From positions 1 to 52,706 of the forward strand of contig NZ_JAJQYA010000036.1 in NCBI RefSeq assembly GCF_021729155.1: DNA of 52,706 nucleotides, written 5' to 3'. The position numbers and the translations under genes were made by a program. The notes under the pieces are model-generated. The model was not told the DNA's origin. It saw only the letters and a list, made by a program, of their open reading frames with translations, and did not search any database. Positions within the stretch are counted from its first letter, which is position 1. Each line of letters begins with the position of its first letter. Shown piece after piece: positions 28,149 to 37,379 of this stretch. This stretch comes from Membranihabitans marinus (lineage in GTDB: Bacteria; Bacteroidota; Bacteroidia; Chitinophagales; Saprospiraceae).

Positions 28149-28235
28149 ATACAATATTTTCGTCAACCTAAAATTGTATTTCGAATAAATATAATTTAGG
28201 GTGTTTTGTGTATATTGAGATTTAAAATTTGAATA

Positions 28236-28814
28236 ATGACCCAATTACAGAAAGCCATCGCAGCCATCGACCAACTCAATAGTCAAGATCCCAACCAAAC
28301 CGTGGTCAATGGAGAAATCATGGCCAAGGAATTGTTGTACTCTATTCGGATGACAGAAGAATTACTAGCCTATAAACCCAATGCTTCTGAACAACTTCAA
28401 ATTGCAGCTCGAGCTCAACACATTGCCAGATGGCGGATACCTAGAGACCAATATCCTATGGATAGAAAAGGATACCTCCAGTGGCGAACAGAACTCAAAA
28501 ACATGCACGCCAACTTAACCGCGGAGATCTTGACCGCCTTGAACTACTCCGATGATTTTATTGAAGAAGTTAGCCAATCCATTAAAAAAATAAAATTTAA
28601 AACTAAAGCAGAAGGTCAAACTTTAGAGGACGTAGTTTGCTTTGTTTTTCTCCGATACTACTTCGATGATTTTGCTCAAAAACACGAAGAAGAGAAAGTC
28701 ATAAAAATTATTCAAAAAACATGGGCTAAAATGTCAGACGAAGGGAAAGAAAGAGCACTTCAATTGCCCTTGTCCAATCATACTGTAGATATGGTAGAAC
28801 GGGCTTTGTCTTAG
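28236..28814 (+). CDS. DUF4202 family protein
   Basis: This 192-residue cytoplasmic protein is mainly alpha-helical and matches DUF4202 along its length: AIAAIDQLNSQDPN at the start, AARAQHIARWRIPRDQYPMDRKGYLQWR at about 66-93, VVCFVFLRYYFDDFAQKHEEEK near 131-152 and KALQL-like SDEGKERALQLPL at the end. Conserved His and Arg residues (AQHIARW) suggest an HD-domain-like fold, but the biochemical role is unknown. It lies 87 bases after the sigma gene on the same strand and is convergent with the methyltransferase. It looks like a housekeeping gene and not part of the PUL. Confidence 0.88.
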   Translation: MTQLQKAIAAIDQLNSQDPNQTVVNGEIMAKELLYSIRMTEELLAYKPNASEQLQIAARAQHIARWRIPRDQYPMDRKGYLQWRTELKNMHANLTAEILTALNYSDDFIEEVSQSIKKIKFKTKAEGQTLEDVVCFVFLRYYFDDFAQKHEEEKVIKIIQKTWAKMSDEGKERALQLPLSNHTVDMVERALS

Positions 28815-28917
28815 TATCTTTTGTTTTGAAAAGCGGGTGATTTTCAGGATTAGGTATCAATCCTATAACAATAGTGAATTATAAAACCAACAGTTATTTA
28901 TAAAAAAGTATCGCACA

Positions 28918-29556
28918 TCAAGGTTTTCTACAAACCACATACCAAAACTTTTGTGTAGTCCCACTTTTACTAGCCGTTGCTATTTCATCGACTTCTTTTG
29001 ATTCAATTATTTCATAGTCCCCAAATTCTCGAATTATCGCAGCCTTATCATAAAAATAAAGTTTAACTCCATGGGGGCTTTGAAAGTAATTTTCACTCAG
29101 CTTCTCTCCCTTGCCATAGGAAGGATCATTGGTAGAAATAGTCACAAAGACCATATATCCTCCCGGTCTAAGTTGAGCATAACAATTTTCAATTAATTTG
29201 CCTCGCTCTTCAGCATTGAGTAAATGAATCAAGGCATAACAATACACACCGTCATACACAGCATCGCTATATGGCATATCATTTACTGATCCGTGGAAAA
29301 CGGTAATATCACTACCACAGTAACTTTGACCCAATTCGATGGCGGTTTTTGATATTTCGATACCTGTCACCTCTTGTCCTTCTTTTATAAAAGGTATGGC
29401 ATTTCTTCCATATCCAAAACCGGGGATTAGAATCTTCCGCAGTCCTTTTTCTTTGAACCATTCTGCAGTAGCTTGACTGGATGCAGCAGGAGTCAACCCC
29501 CACATAGCAAGTTTCTCTTTAAAATTAGCCTCCCAAAATTCAACTATCGGTTTCAT
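28918..29556 (-). CDS. Class I SAM-dependent methyltransferase
   Basis: This 212-residue protein has a SAM-binding motif I at ILIPGFGYGRNAIPF (GFGYGRN, residues 46-52), the acidic end of strand 2 at VTGIEIS, and a motif IV-like YDGVYCYALIHLL. It belongs to the broad thiopurine/Methyltransf_25-type group. There is no signal peptide or extra domain. The substrate is a small molecule or unknown. It is the only minus-strand gene here with a tandem repeat array in its upstream region (29604-29657). It is convergent with the DUF4202 gene, and a weak six-base stem (28846-28851 with 28859-28864) lies between them. Confidence 0.85.
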   Translation of the reverse strand: MKPIVEFWEANFKEKLAMWGLTPAASSQATAEWFKEKGLRKILIPGFGYGRNAIPFIKEGQEVTGIEISKTAIELGQSYCGSDITVFHGSVNDMPYSDAVYDGVYCYALIHLLNAEERGKLIENCYAQLRPGGYMVFVTISTNDPSYGKGEKLSENYFQSPHGVKLYFYDKAAIIREFGDYEIIESKEVDEIATASKSGTTQKFWYVVCRKP

Positions 29557-29603
29557 GGTTTCTGTTTATTCATTAATATTTATCGATGGACAAATTGATT
29601 TTG

Positions 29604-29657
29604 TACCAAATCCATTTATAATACTAAATACGTTTATAATACCAAATACGTTTATAA
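29604..29657. repeat. Three tandem 18-bp repeats upstream of the methyltransferase gene
   Basis: Units run 29604-29621, 29622-29639 and 29640-29657. The second and third differ at one base (TACTAAATACGTTTATAA, TACCAAATACGTTTATAA) and the first is slightly more diverged. The junction of units 2 and 3 contains TAATACCAAATA, a near-copy of the dispersed 12-mer. The array lies 48-101 bases before the methyltransferase start, so it could hold operators or promoter elements. Confidence 0.7.
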
Positions 29658-29700
29658 TTGTCGGTCATATTTAAACGAAATACAACCCGCCACTATTTAA

Positions 29701-30408
29701 TCATTTATTATCATGGTTAGAAAATGTAATCTTCCTCTGTTCATTGGACAAAAGATCGTAAATCAGCAATTGACCACTTAAAACTTCTCCAATTCCCAAG
29801 ATAATTTTAAAAATCTCATTGGCTTGATACATGGCAAACAGTGCCACCGTCGATCCCATAATGCCGGAATCAAAACAACTTAAATTCTTGCCTTCAGTCT
29901 CGGGAAACAAACATCGATAACTGGGTCCGTTCTTATAATTAAAAACCGATACTTGACCTTCAAATTGATACACCGCAGCAAAAACCATTGGAATATTGTA
30001 CATAGCCGTTAAATCGTTAACTAAATACCGACTGCGAAAATTATCTGTGCAATCCACCACTATGTCATATTGCCCAATGATGTCTCTCCCCCAATCTAAA
30101 TCTAAAAATTTTGGAAAAATGTCAACCTGAATCTCGGGATTCATACGATTCATATACTCTTGAGCAACCTCGACCTTCAATCGACCAACATCTTGTAATC
30201 TATATATTACTTGACGAGATAAATTACTTTCTGAAACCACGTCCCCGTCAACCAAAGTCAAATGACCAATTCCTGCACTTGCCAGATAAGGTAAGATGGC
30301 CGATCCCAAACCACCTATCCCGACGACCATAACTCTCGCCGCTTTAATCTTTTCCTGACCAGAACTGCCAATATGAGGTAATTGAATTTGAGCTTTATAT
30401 CTATTCAT
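29701..30408 (-). CDS. MoeB/ThiF/HesA-family E1-like adenylyltransferase
   Basis: This protein has 235 residues from the ATG at 30408; a start at 30426 would overlap moaD. It carries the nucleotide-binding loop VVGIGGLGS (GIGGLG at 30-35), DGDVVSESNLSRQ with the conserved Asp and Arg, VDCTDNF, and a candidate catalytic Cys in LSCFDSGIMG. MoeB and ThiF adenylate the C-terminal Gly-Gly of MoaD or ThiS for sulphur transfer. The zinc-binding CxxC pairs common in MoeB are reduced: the first site reads SYRC and the C-terminal pair is absent. It follows moaD by four bases. The Gly-Gly codons GGAGGA of moaD sit where a Shine-Dalgarno would be. MoeB is the better fit because of its partner. Confidence 0.82.
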   Translation of the reverse strand: MNRYKAQIQLPHIGSSGQEKIKAARVMVVGIGGLGSAILPYLASAGIGHLTLVDGDVVSESNLSRQVIYRLQDVGRLKVEVAQEYMNRMNPEIQVDIFPKFLDLDWGRDIIGQYDIVVDCTDNFRSRYLVNDLTAMYNIPMVFAAVYQFEGQVSVFNYKNGPSYRCLFPETEGKNLSCFDSGIMGSTVALFAMYQANEIFKIILGIGEVLSGQLLIYDLLSNEQRKITFSNHDNK

Positions 30409-30412
30409 AATA

Positions 30413-30649
30413 TTATCCTCCAGCATAAGGTGGAAGTACAGCTATTTCATCATTTTCTTGAAGAGCTACATCACTGGTCACAGGCACAATTTCATTATTT
30501 ACCGCTATCGAGAAAGGAATGGACTCCAATTTATAAGTCTCCATCAACCAATCGTATAATTCTAGCACATTGAGCATTAATAGGGAAATCGTTTCTTCAT
30601 CTCTAGCCGTCAAATCAGCCATGGGGCCAAAATATTTAATCGTAATCAT
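30413..30649 (-). CDS. moaD: MoaD/ThiS-family sulphur carrier
   Basis: This 78-residue ubiquitin-like protein begins MITIKYFGPMADLT and ends LPPYAGG, the exposed Gly-Gly tail typical of MoaD (molybdopterin synthase small subunit). Its length is normal. It should be adenylated by the E1-like protein encoded just downstream and then carry the thiocarboxylate sulphur. ThiS tails are similar, but FGPMADLT and LPPYAGG favour MoaD. No moaE, moaA or moaC is in the window, so the other cofactor genes are elsewhere or this pair serves another sulphur pathway. Confidence 0.85.
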   Translation of the reverse strand: MITIKYFGPMADLTARDEETISLLMLNVLELYDWLMETYKLESIPFSIAVNNEIVPVTSDVALQENDEIAVLPPYAGG

Positions 30650-31147
30650 AGTCCTTCGTTTTTCAACTTCTTTAGTTCATTGGGGTTAAAAAATTACAAC
30701 AAAGTCTTGTTGATTATGTATAACGCAAAAAAATTAAAATAGATGCGAAAACTTAGCAATTATTTAACATTATTTTTAAAATTCACTATTCCGCCCCTTA
30801 TTACACCTATTTAATTCATCTATCAAGGATAAATTAACATGCCATAATCCATAAGTTAATCCTTATATTACCACTCCATATATTATTTAAAAAGACTACA
30901 ATAGTATATTGTTATTTAAATACAATATATGGCACAATAAAAACCATATTCACCTATAATTAATTATGAAGAATAAAATCTCATTTTAAATTACGCCTTC
31001 ACCACTTTAAAGCCAACACATAATTTAAACAAAATTGCTACACAGCATGGTATAGGGATGAGACAATATCCCTAGACATTCCTCATTCTTATAGCTCATA
31101 GTCTTGATGACTATATAATTCTTACTAGTAAAATGTCAGTTTTGATA
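30650..31147. other. Intergenic region between moaD and the oxidative block
   Basis: About 500 AT-rich bases. Two short stems are visible: TAGGGAT 31053-31059 with ATCCCTA 31068-31074, and ATAGTC 31098-31103 with GACTAT 31109-31114. Both lie shortly after the stop codon of the gene at 31148. Neither has a U-tract, so termination there is only possible. Nothing else was seen. Confidence 0.4.
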
Positions 31148-32413
31148 TCAATCAAACTGTTTTAAATCTAATCCTGTTGATATCTTTTCATTTGAATTAC
31201 ACATTTCATCCCAAGTCATTACATCGTTGGCTTCCGCAGCGTTCCGTCCCAATATAGCCGTCAATGTCGATATAGCCCCGTGATTGGCTTCATTGAGATA
31301 ATTACCTGTCTCTATACTGGATACAAATGCTCTGTGTTTATTGGCATCGGCGTCGTGCAATGAAGATAAAAACACTCCGGCAGCTCGCTGTTCTGCCGTT
31401 AACTCCACTCCATTTCTCGCCATACCAGAATCCCATTCGTTCTCACCTGTGATAAATACACCTCCGCTGTAGTGCGCTTCTGCCATCCCCTTGCTCCCAA
31501 TAAAACGAGCACATACATCACCAAACTTCGGCCCTAATTGAGTAGAATGATAACTGACCTTCACGGCATTGGGATATTCATAGTTCACTTGATAATGGTT
31601 CCATGCATTGCCAAAGGGCAATCCGTGATTTAACCCTCCACTTCCATAGGCCCGTATCGGATGACTATCCAATGCACGATTGCAGATATCCAACATATGA
31701 ATGCCCTGATCTAGCAAAGTGCCTCCAGAAAGTTCTCGAAAATGAAAGTGGTTTCTAATTCGAGCTTCGTCATAGGACAATCCTTTATACGGCTTCAATG
31801 GAATTTCTGAAGCCAAATAATACAATTGAACATTTACAACATCACCGATGGCTCCATTGCGAATCCGATTGATCATCTCAGCATAGGGGCTTGCATGAGG
31901 CACTTGAAATCCAATAGCCAAACTCACCTTCCCATCTATTTTCTCCCCCAAGCGCTGAATCTGTTGACAACCCGCCACATCGATCGCAGCCGGTTTTTCA
32001 CAATAAGCATGTTTGCCCGCCATGACGGCAGCTTCTAAAAAATTGGGATGGGTATAACAAGGTGACGACACCAAGACCGCATCCACATCTTCATTGTTCA
32101 ACAGTTCTAAATACGCCTGAGATCCTTTATAGATGTTACCATCTTTTAGACCTGCAAAGCCCTTGGCTGCATTTAAACTATTCATCTTCTTTTTAGCCAC
32201 AGCAAGCTGATCTTCAAACAAATCCGCTAAAGCGACAATATTCACATTGGTATTTCTGGACATCGATGAAATATCGGTAGTCCCGCGATTACCACATCCT
32301 ATAAAACCCAATTGCACTGCAGAATTGGCCCTTGAACCAAACACCACACTGGGTTTCAATATCGTAAGTGTAGACAGCGAAGCTGCACCTTTTATAAAAT
32401 TTCTTCTTTCCAT
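31148..32413 (-). CDS. Tat-exported Gfo/Idh/MocA family oxidoreductase
   Basis: This 421-residue protein begins MERRNFIKGAASLSTLTILK, a Tat signal. The nucleotide-binding loop is GFIGCGNRGTTD at about 35-46, the catalytic motif CEKPAAIDVAG is typical, and GGTLLDQGIHMLDICNRAL holds the family His. It belongs to the same exported group as the product of 4054-5370 but is not a close paralogue. It lies 283 bases after the dimethylformamidase-like gene and may be the last gene of the 31-41 kb block. A substrate cannot be inferred beyond a polyol or sugar. Confidence 0.88.
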   Translation of the reverse strand: MERRNFIKGAASLSTLTILKPSVVFGSRANSAVQLGFIGCGNRGTTDISSMSRNTNVNIVALADLFEDQLAVAKKKMNSLNAAKGFAGLKDGNIYKGSQAYLELLNNEDVDAVLVSSPCYTHPNFLEAAVMAGKHAYCEKPAAIDVAGCQQIQRLGEKIDGKVSLAIGFQVPHASPYAEMINRIRNGAIGDVVNVQLYYLASEIPLKPYKGLSYDEARIRNHFHFRELSGGTLLDQGIHMLDICNRALDSHPIRAYGSGGLNHGLPFGNAWNHYQVNYEYPNAVKVSYHSTQLGPKFGDVCARFIGSKGMAEAHYSGGVFITGENEWDSGMARNGVELTAEQRAAGVFLSSLHDADANKHRAFVSSIETGNYLNEANHGAISTLTAILGRNAAEANDVMTWDEMCNSNEKISTGLDLKQFD

Positions 32414-32513
32414 TTGACTAATTTTTTTTATTAATTATTGTTTCTCTCAAACTATAAGAATGATTGGCCTTTATAAAAACGACCATCATTCCCCAAACCA
32501 TTGATACCAATTA

Positions 32514-32525
32514 CATTTGGTATTA
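32514..32525 (-). repeat. Dispersed 12-mer TAATACCAAATG, copy C, within a palindrome
   Basis: Exact copy on the minus strand, 172 bases past the stop codon of the gene at 32697. Seven of its bases form the right arm of an inverted repeat (ATACCAA 32504-32510 with TTGGTAT 32517-32523, six-base loop). The copies at 3700 and 41711 do not show this arm. Confidence 0.55.
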
Positions 32526-32696
32526 CTATCTTAACTTTCCACTTTTTTACAACCATTTGCATAAAAATGGAAAAGACTTTTTCTATACAATTCCACACTT
32601 CACAAACCACCCTAAACCCTTGTTTTTCAGCCATAAAACCACATCCAAACTTCAATCAAATAACAGTTTCTATTATTATAGAAACCACTTTGCATT

Positions 32697-34229
32697 TTAC
32701 TGTGATTGTATCGCCTTATTCAATAAATTATGGGTGATCTGCTGAACTCTTCGATCTGGTCCATGGGGTCGGCTAAAATGCGACCAAGGCAGGGTATGTC
32801 CTGGAGGATGACTCAAACCCTGTGCCCAGAAAATCGTAGATGCATTAAAAACAAAATTGTCCTTGGGACCGGGATAAATCACCGCTGACCAAAATTGATC
32901 TTGTTTACCCCCCACCCAGGCATATCCCTCAGCCACGACCTCCAATCCTGGAATATCGGGCGGATTGCCATGATACTCCCAACCGACCAAACCGGGGATA
33001 TAGTCTCCTTTAACCACACCAGTCCCCTCAAATATCCAATGATCGGGATTGACTATGGTCCAATCTCCACCGCCATTTATCGGCCTAATATTGCGTACGC
33101 CCATCAACATTCCCTCATCTGGTCCTCGCTCGGGAAATGGACCATGATCGGCTTCCCTTGTCACGGCATGACTTTGATCCCCGCCATAAGGTCCAGCTCT
33201 AAAAATAATCCGATTGGGTTGATGACTGCTACTTTCGCTAAATGGACATACCCAACAAATAGAATTGCCTGAAAAAAACAATAGATTAACCCCAGATTCT
33301 TTTAATTTTTCCACACTGCGAAACTGACGAATATCCCAATACTCATCATGGCCTTGACTCAAAAACGACTTACATTTCAAAGCCCGGTCTGGTGTCAACA
33401 AATCACTATTGGAACAATAAGTCACATCATATCCATGCTCTTCTAAAAAATAAGAAAACGGTTGCTCAAAAGACAAATACTCGCCTGACCCAAAAGACAA
33501 TGGATCATTGACAATATCCATAAACTGAGACTGCCGCCCATAAGGACGATCAAAACTCACCTTGGCCCAAGGGCCTTGCACCCCTTTGGGATGGGTGTAT
33601 ATAGAATAATTGCTCGGCCATTTATTATAGGCCTGCCAAGTATTATCTGAACACTGAAACAAGATATCTGCTGGTCTTTCATCTTTGACAATAAATATGA
33701 TATAACTCTGCCAATAGGGTTGGTCGGGGGCAGGAGGTAAAGTAGTTAATCTCCCGAGGTAAACACCACTCACCCAGTCATCCGGAATAGTAATCTGGGT
33801 TGTGGGTTGCCACTGGCACTCGTGTACATTTTTGTCACCAGGTTCCGGCGTCACTTGAGTTTTCCCTTCAAAAGGACCCAATTCCTGAACCAATCGCGCA
33901 CCCTTGCCACCGTAATATCCCGTCCTAAAAATTTCAATCTTAAATTTGCTAACTGGATTCGTGGACACCATAATATCTATGGTTTCACCAGCTGCCACAC
34001 TCTGTTTCGAACAATAGCCTTCTATCATCGGTATACGATAACCATTGGCATCTGGCTTAACTCTAGTTAATTGCCAATCATCTGATCCCGGTTTCTGATT
34101 CTCCTTGACAATAATCTCACTTTGAGCATAGGCCTTATTCCCAAAACTTGAATTTGGGATGAGACTACCGGTAAGACCCAACATCGCGGTATGTTTAAGA
34201 GCATCTCTACGGTTAATTTCTTCTGGCAT
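32697..34229 (-). CDS. N,N-dimethylformamidase beta-subunit-like exported protein
   Basis: This 510-residue protein begins with NRRDALKH, a Tat-like signal at residues 6-13. From about residue 40 it matches the N,N-dimethylformamidase beta-subunit family: EIFRTGYYGGKGARLVQELGP, SDNTWQAYNKWPSNYSIY, GHDEYWDIRQ and FFSGNSICW. In the characterised enzyme the active iron is held by two Tyr and one Glu. Tyr in NTWQAYN and Glu in GHDEYW are candidates here but I have not aligned them. Proteins of this family in Bacteroidota and planctomycetes are often exported and of unknown substrate, so amide hydrolysis is inferred only. It follows the PVC dehydrogenase gene by 94 bases. Confidence 0.8.
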   Translation of the reverse strand: MPEEINRRDALKHTAMLGLTGSLIPNSSFGNKAYAQSEIIVKENQKPGSDDWQLTRVKPDANGYRIPMIEGYCSKQSVAAGETIDIMVSTNPVSKFKIEIFRTGYYGGKGARLVQELGPFEGKTQVTPEPGDKNVHECQWQPTTQITIPDDWVSGVYLGRLTTLPPAPDQPYWQSYIIFIVKDERPADILFQCSDNTWQAYNKWPSNYSIYTHPKGVQGPWAKVSFDRPYGRQSQFMDIVNDPLSFGSGEYLSFEQPFSYFLEEHGYDVTYCSNSDLLTPDRALKCKSFLSQGHDEYWDIRQFRSVEKLKESGVNLLFFSGNSICWVCPFSESSSHQPNRIIFRAGPYGGDQSHAVTREADHGPFPERGPDEGMLMGVRNIRPINGGGDWTIVNPDHWIFEGTGVVKGDYIPGLVGWEYHGNPPDIPGLEVVAEGYAWVGGKQDQFWSAVIYPGPKDNFVFNASTIFWAQGLSHPPGHTLPWSHFSRPHGPDRRVQQITHNLLNKAIQSQ

Positions 34230-34323
34230 AGGTTTTTTTTATTTATTAAAAAATTCATTCTATTTTCATCTAACCTACAGACTTAATAAATATATAATCA
34301 AATTCTAACAATACTATTCCAAA

Positions 34324-37300
34324 TTATTGTTGCTGTATGTAAGCAAATAAATCTCTAATTTCCGTCTCACTCAACCCATCTAATAGGCGTTCTGGCATTA
34401 GGGAAGTCTTCAATGGAGTCAAGACCTCTATTTGACTCGAAGCTAAGGTTTCTTCCTCACCAGACAAGGTCTGAATTTGAACCAATTCATCACTTCTAGA
34501 CATTATCCTCCCCATTAAATGTCTGCCCGATTTCGTGGAAATAGTATAGGTCACATATCCTTCCCTAATATCGGCATTCGGATCAATGGTATTGGCTATA
34601 AAATAACTGGCATCCCGCCGATCATACCCCGTCAAATCAGGACCAATTAAACCGCCCTCACCAAAAAGTTGATGACAGGTTCCACAAGTCGACTGAAAAA
34701 CCAACCGTCCACGATTCTTATCCCCTTTTGCTGAAGCCAATATAGCCTGCACTTCTGCCATGCGCTTGTTTTTTTCATTAGCTGCCACCTCTTTGGATTC
34801 TGGCCAAATCGCATTAATGGCAGTGACCAAATCCTCATCACCCAGCAATTTCATCTTTTTCACCATCTCTATAGGGATGTCTTCTTTATGAATTATTTTA
34901 ATACCTTGAATTTCTTTTATCAGCATATTAGCCCATTCGGCACGAGATACAAGTAAATCAATAGCAGCTAGCCTAACATTGACATCGGCTCGCAAATTGT
35001 TGGGATATTGGGCAACCACTTTCTCTCCTATCTCTCCGTTGGGAAAATCACGCAATGCTTGCAGACTAGCGCGCTGAATGGCCTTGCTTGGATCAGTCAA
35101 TAATTTCAATAAATAGGGAACTGAATTGGGAATATCCAACTCTCCCAAGAGTCCAATATAAGTTAATCGCTCACCCATCGGCCTTTGACCATCTCCTATC
35201 TCAACTAATACCGACTCAATGGATTCTTTATTTTTTTGCCTCAACCCCATCACCAACTTGGGTTCTCCGGCAGTAGTTCGATAATTTGACAAAATTTGAA
35301 TCAACTTCTCTGGCAATAGTGAATAATCCTTCCCCAGTAAACCCTGTTCCAATCCAGACATTAATTTGGGTAAATATTTTTTTGAAGGAGAAGATTCAAT
35401 TATCTCTAAACAACTTTTATAATCGGCTTCACTGCCCGACATCGAAAACCGCTGAATAATTCTTTCCAATAACACTTCCTCCACTACCGGCCTCCTCCAT
35501 ACCGAAGCTTCCTTAAACAAATCTTCTATGGCAGTAGGATCATTTTCAGCTTTCGACTCCAATGCCCAATAAATCATTAGAGGGATATCGGAATCTTGAC
35601 TATCGTCGTGATACAAGACCAATGATCGAATCATGGGCAGGGCAACACTTGCGGGCAATCGTTTTGCCGATGCAGCCAACTGACTTCTCACCGACAATTC
35701 TTCTTCATTCCTAGCCAAGTCCTCCAAAGCTTTGGCCTCATGTATCGATGCTTTTCTACGATCTCCAATCAGTCTAACCGTCCACTCCCGCACATATTTA
35801 TCTGTATGCTGTAATCCAACCATGGCAACGTCTTCCGTCAATCCTTCCAATAAATTGATGGCCCAAAGACTCTCTAAATATATGGTACTGGTATCGGCAT
35901 TTAAAATGGTTTTTAATCTCGGCAATACCGATAGGTCACCGCGATCGGCTAAACCTTGCAATGCCTGAAATCGATACCACTTATTTCTGTGATACAGAAG
36001 ATCAATCAAGTCGTCGGAACTGGCATTGTTCAGATTAAAATGCACAGAAGACAAGGAATCCTCATTACTCCGTATTCTATATATTCGCCCCGTACTTTTA
36101 CTCCAAGTATCCCGTATATCTACATGGGACAATCGACTGTCATACCAATCCGTAAAATACACATTGCCGTCGGGTCCAGTCTTGATATCTATCGGTCTAA
36201 ACCAATGATCGTCCGTATTCACAATCTTACCGAGATCTTTGTTTTTCAACGTAGATCCCTGATCTTCCACTCCGGTCAAGACAATTTCACTTTGCAATGC
36301 ATTGAGAGCAAAAAACTGATTGTGATAATGCTGAGGAAGTGTCCCCCCTTCATATCGAATCAAAGCATGGGTAAATCTTACATTTTCGCCATCCAATTCC
36401 ATATCGGGCAAATAACCAAAGGCATAGGGATTGGTCAAAGGACCATGCTTCCCCCAACTCTTCTTGTAATAACAACCTTGTTTGTAATAAGGTCCACGAC
36501 CATAGCCATTTTGACCGCTAAATACCCTTCCTTTACCATCAATTTCTACATTAAAGGTATTGCCACCTCCCTCTGCATATACTTCAAATATTCGCGTATG
36601 GGGATGATATCTCCAAATGGCTTGCCCACTAAAAAACACATCCTTGGATACAGCCGAACTAATATTAGCCGTCGTCGTGCTTCCTTGAGCCCCATATATC
36701 CATCCATCAGGCCCCCATCTCAAACTATTGGCCACAGCGTGGGTATCTTCTAATCCAAAGCCATCCAAATGCACTTCCGGTTCACCTTCGGGCAATCCAT
36801 CCCCATTGGCATCGCTATAGACCAAAAGATAGGGAGGACTTAAAACCCATATTTTACCTCGCCCAAATAGTACACTTGTAGTTATATTGAGCCCAGTGAT
36901 GGCATCTGTGGATCGGTCAAAGAGACCATCGCCATCACTATCTTCAAAAAAAGTTATCTTATCTGCACCTCTTATACCAGCTGGCGGAGGTTGAATTTTT
37001 TTGTCAAATTTCAACCGCATATGGTTATCGATATCGGTAATTTTCACACCTTCCGGAAAAGGATACTGATTGTATTGAACCACCCACAATCGACCTTGCG
37101 GATCAAACTTCATTTCTACTGGCTGATGGATCTCAGGCTCAGACAAAACCAAATCGATGGCAAGATCCTCTGGCAATTTAAAATTTTTTAAGGCTTCTTG
37201 AGCATTAGTCGGTTTGCTTTCATCCGTCAATGCCCCTCGACCTTCGAAACCACGTAAATACTCTGCCACTTTTTCATTAGCTGCCAATAATCCTACATCG

Positions 37301-37374
37301 GTATTTTCTTGACGATCTTCATTACAAGCTAAAAAAAGAACCATTGCCAACCAAAAAATTATCCGAGTCGTCAT
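34324..37374 (-). CDS. PVC-type propeller dehydrogenase - HEAT - cytochrome c lipoprotein
   Basis: This 1016-residue protein starts at the ATG at 37374 (MTTRIIFWLAMVLFLACNE), which gives a proper lipobox LFLAC; the longer start at 37407 overlaps the previous gene. Residues of about 65-450 form the dehydrogenase propeller (FKLPEDLAIDLVLSEPEIHQ, DSDGDG loops, HAVANSLRWGPDGWIYGAQG). About 460-850 contains HEAT-like helical repeats (for example VPYLLKLLTDPSKAIQRASLQAL). The C-terminus is a TIGR02603-type haem domain with CGTCH at about 897-901, GLIGPDLTGYDRR and a distal Met in SLMPERLLDG. The fusion should oxidise a substrate and reduce its own haem. It lies five bases after the second propeller gene and near a cupredoxin gene that could accept electrons. 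Confidence 0.88.
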   Translation of the reverse strand: MTTRIIFWLAMVLFLACNEDRQENTDVGLLAANEKVAEYLRGFEGRGALTDESKPTNAQEALKNFKLPEDLAIDLVLSEPEIHQPVEMKFDPQGRLWVVQYNQYPFPEGVKITDIDNHMRLKFDKKIQPPPAGIRGADKITFFEDSDGDGLFDRSTDAITGLNITTSVLFGRGKIWVLSPPYLLVYSDANGDGLPEGEPEVHLDGFGLEDTHAVANSLRWGPDGWIYGAQGSTTTANISSAVSKDVFFSGQAIWRYHPHTRIFEVYAEGGGNTFNVEIDGKGRVFSGQNGYGRGPYYKQGCYYKKSWGKHGPLTNPYAFGYLPDMELDGENVRFTHALIRYEGGTLPQHYHNQFFALNALQSEIVLTGVEDQGSTLKNKDLGKIVNTDDHWFRPIDIKTGPDGNVYFTDWYDSRLSHVDIRDTWSKSTGRIYRIRSNEDSLSSVHFNLNNASSDDLIDLLYHRNKWYRFQALQGLADRGDLSVLPRLKTILNADTSTIYLESLWAINLLEGLTEDVAMVGLQHTDKYVREWTVRLIGDRRKASIHEAKALEDLARNEEELSVRSQLAASAKRLPASVALPMIRSLVLYHDDSQDSDIPLMIYWALESKAENDPTAIEDLFKEASVWRRPVVEEVLLERIIQRFSMSGSEADYKSCLEIIESSPSKKYLPKLMSGLEQGLLGKDYSLLPEKLIQILSNYRTTAGEPKLVMGLRQKNKESIESVLVEIGDGQRPMGERLTYIGLLGELDIPNSVPYLLKLLTDPSKAIQRASLQALRDFPNGEIGEKVVAQYPNNLRADVNVRLAAIDLLVSRAEWANMLIKEIQGIKIIHKEDIPIEMVKKMKLLGDEDLVTAINAIWPESKEVAANEKNKRMAEVQAILASAKGDKNRGRLVFQSTCGTCHQLFGEGGLIGPDLTGYDRRDASYFIANTIDPNADIREGYVTYTISTKSGRHLMGRIMSRSDELVQIQTLSGEEETLASSQIEVLTPLKTSLMPERLLDGLSETEIRDLFAYIQQQ

Positions 37375-37379
37375 AGCTG

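Noticed and set aside
28846-28864. Short stem between the convergent DUF4202 and methyltransferase genes
   Set aside because: Only six base pairs with a seven-base loop and no T-run on either strand, too weak to call a terminator.
35956-36753. 265-codon open frame on the plus strand, opposite the PVC dehydrogenase gene
   Set aside because: It lies wholly antisense to a well-supported gene. Its translation has no domain, signal or composition of a real protein, and the length is explained by codon bias of the opposite strand.
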